DNA of 64,000 nt, taken from Desulfonema magnum (GTDB lineage: Bacteria > Desulfobacterota > Desulfobacteria > Desulfobacterales > 4be13). Below, piece after piece: positions 57,791 to 64,000 of the stretch. The translations under genes and the position numbers were made by a program. The notes under the pieces are model-generated. The model did not search any database, was not told where the DNA came from, and saw only the letters and a program-made list of their open reading frames with translations. The stretch lies in the NCBI RefSeq assembly GCF_017377395.1, contig NZ_CP061800.1:3989633-4053632 (forward strand). Direction: 5' to 3'. Every line of letters begins with the position of its first letter. Positions within the stretch are counted from its first letter, which is position 1.

Positions 57791-60700
57791 TCATTTTTTT
57801 ATATTCAAAAGCATTTTTTCAGGATCAATCAGCAGCATCTCAGCAGGCAGGACTTTATCTTTTTCATAGTCCCAGTGGGCTTTCAGGGCTTCCAGAGAAC
57901 GGGCTTCTTTTTGATGCTCCATTATAAACCCTTTGAAAACCACATACACGACTCCGGGCGTATTCTGAATAACCGGAACAGCATCGGATTTGGTCACTTT
58001 CTGACCGAATTTTTGGTTTTCAAAAGAAAAAGCGTCAAGCAAAGCGGCCCGAACCCTCTCTTCCACTTTTTCTTCCCTGTGATTCGTATCGAAAAAAATA
58101 TCGGCCTCCAGTCCGAAACGGAGCGGCTTATATGACTGAAGCTTTACTGCCTGTCCGTAAATATGTCTGTTTTTGATTGCATCGAACAACGTCTGAGCAA
58201 TTTTTGAGTTATTGGGAATCTCCCTGCCCTTTTCTCCGGCAAGTGTGATATGCACGAGAAAGCGGTTTTTTACTCGAAATCTGGTTGCCTGTGCCTTTGC
58301 CACGCCGGGAAACGTGGCTGCAAAGTTTTCATAATCCCCAAGGGAAACGATACGATCATGGGGAGCTTCAATGAGCGGGAGGCGAATACGGGTCTGTTCA
58401 TGGTTTTCCGGGTCCGCGCCTCCGGTTGCAGGAACAGGATTGCTCACCTTTAGGATTCCCAAGGGCGGAGCTGTCAGTAAAATCAGGCTGTTTGCCTCTG
58501 GCATATCTTCACTGCCCAGACCGATTCTGTATGTTGCGGTAATATTTTCCTCTCCACTGGGCAGCCTGGCACCGTGTTTCCCATCGCCGAATATGACCAC
58601 AGCGTTGCCGCTTTCATCTATGCGAACCATGTAAGTTTTGCTGTTTTCATCTGAATCATACAGGGAAGCTGTTTCGTTCCAGCGTACACCGTTCACCCAT
58701 ATCTCCAGCGTGCTTTTTTCGGCGATTATGTATGTAAGCGGTTTTCTTTTCAGCATAAAACGCTGATTGGTCACAGTTGCGTCGCCGCTGCCCAGCACCT
58801 CATTGTCAATTGTTTCACCGTGGGTGGCGAGAACCACGTTGGCGTTAATGGACAGTGTTCCGTAAACATAATCGTTTTTTAAAGGTTCTTCGAACTCCAA
58901 TAAGGTTTGCTCCTCATCTTCAATCACCTTTTGGACGATGGCTATTTCTCCGATTTTTTCATTTTTTATATTATTTCCTGTAAAAGCAATGGCCTGTCCT
59001 GGAGTCAGTCCGAGTTTTTTGTCGAAACTCAGCCTTATCACTGTTTTCTCAGCGTAGTTCAGAATCCGGTCTTTGTTTGCGGTAAAATCTGCCGAGTCTA
59101 AAATGGATTCGTCAAATTCCCGATCCCTCAATTTTTCTATGTTTGGAATATCTGATAATTCTTCTAATGCCTTCTCCGTCAGTGTATATTTGGACGCGGC
59201 CGCGTCTTTCACGGACGGGTCGGTTGTGTCCGGTTCGAGGTGTTCACTTTTGGCGTAAAGAACCGTATCCCGCAAATTGAAGATATCCGGGTTGAAATCG
59301 CTGTCAGCATTGATTTCAATCCGGGTGACTTTTCCTGAAACGCCGTAGTTCCTTCGGAACACGGTGGAAACACGCTTTATGTATGTCAGAACAGGTTCCA
59401 CACCGTCTCTGATTAAGACCGCGTAACTGCCGGCCACAATATCGGAATAGTCGCTGTCAAAATCAAGAAATTTTTTGTCTTTGATTTTGTAATTATACCA
59501 GTCATCGAGCAAATGACCGGCAAGAAGTTTTTCAATGCTGTCCGCGTCCTGACCGGAAGAGCCGCTGTCCCCCTGACTTTCACCCTCTTTTGTCCATGTG
59601 CCGCTTGACTCGGGAATCTGTGCTGAGGTATCTGATTCTGCGCTTTCAATTTTTTGATAAAATGTGCCTGAGAGTTTTGAATGGCTGGCATGAGCGGCAA
59701 AAAATCCGTTGCTGCCCACGGACCATGCGCTAAAATTTTTGTCTGCGCCTGAGCCTGAGTCGTTCCAGATTAAACTGCCAACAGACGCTTCAGTGGTTAA
59801 TGATTCTTTCACACAATAAACCGCGTCTGATGAAGGTTTTTTGTCATGGCTGCCGACTGTGGCAAGCCCTATGGCCCTGTATCCTTGGGGCGGGATGGGC
59901 TTCCAGCAACTGAAATCATCATCCGCGCCTGAGCCCCCATCGTCCCATATCTTCTCATAACCTGATGGTTTTGCAATAAAGGAACTGTCGGCTTTTGCAA
60001 TAAGAACTGAAAACTTGGGTTCTTCATGCGAACCTGTCGCGACATGACCAAGGCACACATAGCCATCCTCAAGTTTGGGCTTATAAAAAGAACCGTTCAT
60101 TTTTGCACCTGAACCAGCATCCCTCCACGTCTGTTCATATTCGGATGTTTCTTTAAAGTCCTCCGAAATTTGTTTGGCTTCCGCGGCTTTTTTCATCGCC
60201 TCTATGGCCTCGGCACTAAAACAATTGAACTTTCCGGATGCAGTTTCGGCAAACAGACTGCCCAGCTCATCATATTTGAGAGACTCCACATTCAGGTTGG
60301 TCAGCCCGTCATTAAATTCATTCCAGGAGTTCCCATTATCTCCGGAGATAAAAACGCCGTGTCCGGCCGTACCCGCTGCAAATTTCCCATCTCTTCCGGA
60401 AGCCAATGATGTTATGGCGGAAGGAATATTCAAATTCGCCGCCTCTTTCCACTCAGCACCGCCGGTGTTGCGAAAAATGCGCCCGCGGGAAACTCCGGCA
60501 AACAGCACGCCATTATGAATCGCCACTGCTTTGACATCTGTATTAAGCATATACCCCAGCTTTTTTTTATTGGACAGTTCATTCCAGTCCGCGGCATTGT
60601 GTCCGAACAGGGATGCCCGTTTTCTGAGTGCGTAAATCTGAGGATTGGACGGAACCGCAGATTTCCCCGGGGGAACCATCCAGCGCACCAGCGTATGGTC

Positions 60701-61567
60701 TTTTTCATGCTTTGATTCCGCATCAAGCACAATACCGATGTACCACCCGCTTCTTCTTCCGCCTCCTCTGACAAGGACAACATCTCCCTTGCGTAAGCCG
60801 CTGTTCACGCCCTTGATCCGAAGAGAAGCGGTCGAAGGCTGAGATGTCCTGCCGCGTCCGGTTTTATCGGCATTATCAGAGAAATCAGGTGATTGAAAAG
60901 ACGCTATGCCGCTGTCAGCCTGGGAAACCGCCTGCTGCTCCGGGGTCAGTTCCAACTGATCCCGCAGAGCGAAATCATCGCCATCCCCGGAAACACCTCC
61001 GTCTCCGTCTTCGTCTGCTATGACATGAATAGATGCGGGGACAGACTCAATCTTTGCTGGTTTAATATCATTCCATTCCAGGCGGGCCGTAAACGCCTTT
61101 TCAGTCTCAAAGATCAGAGGCATGGCATCCCTGTGTTTTGGAACGCTCATCACTTTGGTTCCGGCAGGTATTCTCACTTCACGCGGAGAGCCTGGAGCAT
61201 CATTCACGATAAACGCGAGATAAGCTGCCGAAGCCATACCCGGAGAGAGTTCGTACCCCACGGTCCGCGCCAGTTCCATCACCGACCGCCGCTCCGTTGC
61301 TGTTCTCAGATATCCCTCGTTAACGATACGTTCCTGATAAAACGTCAGCACATCCAGTGTCATTGCCCACGCATCAACAAGAGCGATAAAGGGATCATCC
61401 TTATCCCTTGTTCTCAAAGTTTCAAGGGGGCGGTATTTCTGACCATCCCCTGTAATGACAGCCTCTTTCCTGAGTCCCCCGAGCATTCTTTCAAAAAACT
61501 CAGGATGAGTTCCCACCCTGTAGGAAAGCTCAGACAAGCCCGGTGGATTATAATTTGATGATGACAT
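57791..61567 (-). CDS. baseplate-J-type assembly protein with propeller-like and Vps62-like insertions
   Basis: A 1258-residue protein. The N terminus (GLSELSYRVGTHPEFFERML, DPFIALVDAWAMTLDVLTFY, ERIVNEGYLRTATERRSVME, VGYELSPGMASAAYLAF) and the C terminus (GGADPENHEQTRIRLPLIEA, RIVSLGDYENFAATFPGVAK, NTPGVVYV) are those of the putative baseplate assembly proteins of contractile injection systems. Inserted between are a BNR/propeller-like segment (about 345-450) and, at about 480-640, three repeats with (T/I)WxDxGSGAxxxxS and a GYxxxG block, spaced exactly 60 residues, like the Vps62 family. Start ATG 61567 (MSSSNYNPPG) is preferred to 61579. The last codons lie by an AAGTGGGCTAA motif. Confidence 0.85.
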   Translation of the reverse strand: MSSSNYNPPGLSELSYRVGTHPEFFERMLGGLRKEAVITGDGQKYRPLETLRTRDKDDPFIALVDAWAMTLDVLTFYQERIVNEGYLRTATERRSVMELARTVGYELSPGMASAAYLAFIVNDAPGSPREVRIPAGTKVMSVPKHRDAMPLIFETEKAFTARLEWNDIKPAKIESVPASIHVIADEDGDGGVSGDGDDFALRDQLELTPEQQAVSQADSGIASFQSPDFSDNADKTGRGRTSQPSTASLRIKGVNSGLRKGDVVLVRGGGRRSGWYIGIVLDAESKHEKDHTLVRWMVPPGKSAVPSNPQIYALRKRASLFGHNAADWNELSNKKKLGYMLNTDVKAVAIHNGVLFAGVSRGRIFRNTGGAEWKEAANLNIPSAITSLASGRDGKFAAGTAGHGVFISGDNGNSWNEFNDGLTNLNVESLKYDELGSLFAETASGKFNCFSAEAIEAMKKAAEAKQISEDFKETSEYEQTWRDAGSGAKMNGSFYKPKLEDGYVCLGHVATGSHEEPKFSVLIAKADSSFIAKPSGYEKIWDDGGSGADDDFSCWKPIPPQGYRAIGLATVGSHDKKPSSDAVYCVKESLTTEASVGSLIWNDSGSGADKNFSAWSVGSNGFFAAHASHSKLSGTFYQKIESAESDTSAQIPESSGTWTKEGESQGDSGSSGQDADSIEKLLAGHLLDDWYNYKIKDKKFLDFDSDYSDIVAGSYAVLIRDGVEPVLTYIKRVSTVFRRNYGVSGKVTRIEINADSDFNPDIFNLRDTVLYAKSEHLEPDTTDPSVKDAAASKYTLTEKALEELSDIPNIEKLRDREFDESILDSADFTANKDRILNYAEKTVIRLSFDKKLGLTPGQAIAFTGNNIKNEKIGEIAIVQKVIEDEEQTLLEFEEPLKNDYVYGTLSINANVVLATHGETIDNEVLGSGDATVTNQRFMLKRKPLTYIIAEKSTLEIWVNGVRWNETASLYDSDENSKTYMVRIDESGNAVVIFGDGKHGARLPSGEENITATYRIGLGSEDMPEANSLILLTAPPLGILKVSNPVPATGGADPENHEQTRIRLPLIEAPHDRIVSLGDYENFAATFPGVAKAQATRFRVKNRFLVHITLAGEKGREIPNNSKIAQTLFDAIKNRHIYGQAVKLQSYKPLRFGLEADIFFDTNHREEKVEERVRAALLDAFSFENQKFGQKVTKSDAVPVIQNTPGVVYVVFKGFIMEHQKEARSLEALKAHWDYEKDKVLPAEMLLIDPEKMLLNIKK

Positions 61568-61603
61568 TTTTGTCCCCAAAAACTTTAGTTCACGCTATGT
61601 GCA

Positions 61604-62283
61604 AATTTATAATGCCACGAAGGCACCAAGACACGAAGTCTCACGAAGTTTCTCTTTGTGGCATTGCTCCTCCGTGTTCTGCAATTTATAATGCCACGAA
61701 GGCACCAAGACACGAAGTCTCACGAAGTTTTTCTTCGTGTCTTTGTGACATTGCTCCTCCGTGTTCTGCAATTTATAATGCCACGAAGGCACCAAGACAC
61801 GAAGTCTCACGAAGTTTCTCTTCGTGTCTTTGTGGCATTGCTCCTCCGTGTTCTGCAATTTATAATGCCACGAAGGCACCAAGACACGAAGTCTCACGAA
61901 GTTTCTCTTCGTGTCTTTGTGACATTGCTCCTCCGTGTTCTGCAATTTATAATGCCACGAAGGCACCAAGACACGAAGTCTCACGAAGTTTCTCTTCGTG
62001 TCTTTGTGGCATTGCTCCTCCGTGTTCTGCAATTTATAATGCCACGAAGGCACCAAGACACGAAGTCTCACGAAGTTTCTCTTCGTGTCTTTGTGGCATT
62101 GCTCCTCCGTGTTCTGCAATTTATAATGCCACGAAGGCACCAAGACACGAAGTCTCACGAAGTTTCTCTTCGTGTCTTTGTGGCATTGCTCCTCCGTGTT
62201 CTGCAATTTATAATGCCACGAAGGCACCAAGACACGAAGTCTCACGAAGTTTTTCTTCGTGTCTTTGTGGCATTGCTCCTCCC
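61604..62283. repeat. eight tandem copies of an 87-bp hairpin repeat
   Basis: Units begin AATGCCACGAAGGCACCAAG at 61611, 61690, 61777, 61864, 61951, 62038, 62125 and 62212; after the first (79 bp, shortened) the period is exactly 87 bp. Each unit holds the complementary CTTCGTGTCTTTGTGGCATT, so each can fold into a long hairpin. Units differ by one or two bases. Because 87 is divisible by three, frames stay open on both strands, but these are not genes. It fills the space between the two baseplate genes. Confidence 0.95.
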
Positions 62284-62285
62284 TG

Positions 62286-64000
62286 TTAGCTCACTTCAGA
62301 CATTTCAAACAAAATTCTCCCGTTTCCCGGGGCTTCGATATTATTATCCAGACGAACAATTTCGAGGGGGCCGACAGCAATCTCACCTTCTTCTATTTCA
62401 TCGCCCGAGGGGCGGTCCCATCGTTGAAATCTTGTAAATCTGATCTCTCCCACGCCCGGAACCTTTCCCGCCTCTGTCATGAGATGACTCAGATACACAG
62501 ACTGACCAAAAGAAAAATTATCCGGATGAAAAAGCCCGAGCCTGCCGTCAGAGAATTCCACATTGCTGAATTTTTCTTCAAGCGACTTTTCCACTGTGCC
62601 AGGAAAGTATCCGGGCAAAACGCTTACTGTCATGGCAATATCCAAAGGCACAAAGCGCGGCGGTTCGATTCTCATATCCGCTCCCACGATGCGGAATCTT
62701 TTCATAAAAGCGCTCAGACGCTTGCAAAACTCGGCATCAGAAGGATTATCTCCCACACGATCCACAGCAATAAAAACAGTATGCCATGAACCTGTCCAGC
62801 GTACACTGGCAGCAGCCCTCTGCACCTCCGGATGAGATTCAATTTTCCGGACATAGTCCTCCGGAGTTATGCAGCGTTCCTGTGTGCGGAAGGCCTGGGG
62901 AGCCTGCAATCGCACCTGATTCATCTTTTCGGGGTCTGTTCCGCCGTATGCGGACAGGGGATTCCGAACACGGATAATTGCTTTTTCGGCCGTTATGACG
63001 TGGGCGATGGCGTCTCTCCCAATGTTACCGGCGGAACCATTGCCAATGCGGTATGCTGCGCTAAAACAAGTTGCTGGCAAGGGGATTTTCCCATGGCTTC
63101 CATCTCCGAAACGGAGAAAGACACGCCGGTCGTTTTCGGTCTCCGCCACAAAACCCCTGACAAAACGGTCACAATTAAAAAAGTCGTTTTGGGCTGTCCA
63201 TGCTTCTTCAGTGTCTTGTTCTGTCAGCCAGATGAGCGGTCCTGCTGTGCGGGGATTCTGATCAAGGGTTTCTTGAGCAGACAACTGCCTTGCTGAAAAA
63301 TGATCATATGGAACAGAGCATGTCAGATTGATGCGTTCAAGCTGAGGGCGATATTTGCCAGTTGGCGGAACTTCAGGCAGAGATTCCCCCCTGATGGTTC
63401 TTCCGTGGTCCGCCAGAACAACATTTCCCAAGGCCGTGGTGATGTCACTGATTTCCGTTCCTTCAAATGCCGAGGCAATATAAAAATCAAAGGGAAGTGC
63501 ATCTGCCTCAGCCCATTGAATATTCGTAATATGGGCAGGTTCTCCGTCCGCGCCTCCCATCAGATCGGAGGAAAGCCTCACTTTTGTGAGACGTACCGCG
63601 TGCCGTCGGTTTGGCTCCGCATCCTCTTTCAGCCCTGTCAGCACACCTTTTACTTCTTCAAAAATCAGTACGTCGCCGGCCTGCAAATTCGGAAAATTTC
63701 CACTTAACGCAGCCTGTATGGCACCTTTGCGAAGACGCGTGATATTGCCGCCCCATGTATAAAAAGAAAGTCGGTTATGATCTTTGAACAAGCTGACAGG
63801 ATGCATGGTTTCAAAAATCTTCGGGCCTGTTGGGAGCATTTCTTCGATAAAAGTGTCATTGGAAACACATACATCCCTGCCGGGTGTTTTTGTGATCAAA
63901 ACCGTGCCTTTTTCAAGTTCTGTATCGCTTTCCACTTCTACCTGAACCCAGACGCGTGCGTTGCATCCCTCATGCATACGATAGTCTATCAGACGGGCAT
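62286..64000 (-). CDS. baseplate-J-type assembly protein, 5-prime end outside the window
   Basis: The frame is open to the right edge of the window (upstream codons read ARLIDYR before MHEGCNARVW), so the N terminus is missing; 571 residues are visible. Family blocks: RLIDYRMHEGCNARVWVQVE, the MHPVSLFKDHNRLSFYTWGG block, LQAGDVLIFEEVKG, RRVFLRFGDGSHGKIP, the SAYGGTDPEKMNQVRLQAPQ block, TQERCITPEDYVRKIESHPE and FGQSVYLSHLMTEAGKVPGV. These are the hallmarks of the larger putative baseplate assembly protein (gpJ/Afp11-12-like) that forms the wedges of the contractile baseplate. The frame ends in SEVS-stop, GAAGTGAGCTAA, the motif that recurs at gene ends in this cluster. Confidence 0.88.
   Translation of the reverse strand, partial: ARLIDYRMHEGCNARVWVQVEVESDTELEKGTVLITKTPGRDVCVSNDTFIEEMLPTGPKIFETMHPVSLFKDHNRLSFYTWGGNITRLRKGAIQAALSGNFPNLQAGDVLIFEEVKGVLTGLKEDAEPNRRHAVRLTKVRLSSDLMGGADGEPAHITNIQWAEADALPFDFYIASAFEGTEISDITTALGNVVLADHGRTIRGESLPEVPPTGKYRPQLERINLTCSVPYDHFSARQLSAQETLDQNPRTAGPLIWLTEQDTEEAWTAQNDFFNCDRFVRGFVAETENDRRVFLRFGDGSHGKIPLPATCFSAAYRIGNGSAGNIGRDAIAHVITAEKAIIRVRNPLSAYGGTDPEKMNQVRLQAPQAFRTQERCITPEDYVRKIESHPEVQRAAASVRWTGSWHTVFIAVDRVGDNPSDAEFCKRLSAFMKRFRIVGADMRIEPPRFVPLDIAMTVSVLPGYFPGTVEKSLEEKFSNVEFSDGRLGLFHPDNFSFGQSVYLSHLMTEAGKVPGVGEIRFTRFQRWDRPSGDEIEEGEIAVGPLEIVRLDNNIEAPGNGRILFEMSEVS

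Noticed and set aside
61604..62283. CRISPR array
   Set aside because: The units are tandem without unique spacers, the period is 87 bp of near-identical sequence, and no cas gene is near.
61543..62437. Long open frames on both strands (248, 259 and 212 codons) through the tandem array
   Set aside because: The 87-bp unit is divisible by three, so frames stay open by arithmetic. The translations are simple repeats, appear on both strands at once and have no start signals.
1..64000. tRNA and rRNA genes
   Set aside because: I looked for cloverleaf arms with GGTTCGAATCC-type T loops and for rRNA signature blocks and saw none; a covariance-model scan would be needed to be certain.

Overview
The window looks like chromosomal DNA of a sulfate-reducing Desulfobacterota bacterium, probably Desulfobacterales. 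The evidence is the combination of AhbD (sulfate-reducer/archaeal heme route), a CbiK-led anaerobic cobalamin operon under a B12 riboswitch, UbiA/UbiD paralogues of the futalosine menaquinone type, an FmdE protein, an eight-haem cytochrome c and two TauE/SafE exporters. The genus cannot be fixed from sequence reading alone. The DNA between genes is unusually rich in small mobile or palindromic elements: at least four MITE-like families, two full insertion sequences, and several short tandem arrays.

Layout. 1-9.3 kb: a DUF1285-like protein, a methyltransferase, a HlyD-type adaptor, UbiA and UbiD (menaquinone), an Rpn-like gene split by an IS, and a DUF89 phosphatase. 9.6-12.2 kb: a gene cut by a second IS with a 9-bp target duplication; removing the IS and one duplicate restores a 243-residue frame. 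12.3-19.5 kb (minus strand): B12 riboswitch - cbiK - cbiA - cbiC - cbiL - nucleoside-recognition membrane protein - cbiD. 19.8-26.3 kb: a decayed LysR fragment, a consensus sigma-70 promoter, FmdE, TauE, a PHP histidinol-phosphatase, a HigBA toxin-antitoxin pair and an orphan 305-residue protein among clustered MITEs. 26.7-32.1 kb (minus): a DASS transporter followed by a REC-histidine kinase, a lone receiver and an NtrC-type activator, with an exact sigma-54 promoter (TGGCAC-N5-TTGC) upstream. 32.7-44.5 kb: a FecR/alanine-rich surface protein, KamA-like and COG0731 radical SAM enzymes, the octahaem cytochrome, a TauE-rhodanese-AhbD group bracketed by inverted repeats, a DUF4412-like protein, a MoCo-carrier-like fusion and a chemoreceptor remnant.

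44.6-64 kb (minus strand) is the most interesting part. It is the distal half of a contractile-injection-system/phage-tail-like cluster: two baseplate-J-type proteins (the first runs off the right edge), a tail protein I homologue, a DUF6519 protein, a 1462-residue fibre-like protein, a small acidic protein and a PAAR-like tip candidate. Three things stand out: the fibre candidate combines LamG, FN3, RCC1 and an ALK-receptor-like glycine-rich domain; the second baseplate protein carries an inserted propeller-like segment and three exact 60-residue Vps62-like repeats; and a small toxin/HEPN gene island sits between baseplate genes. The sheath, tube, spike and ATPase genes, if present, would lie beyond position 64000.

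All calls come from reading translations and motifs; no database search was run. Family names are recognitions from memory and carry the stated confidence.
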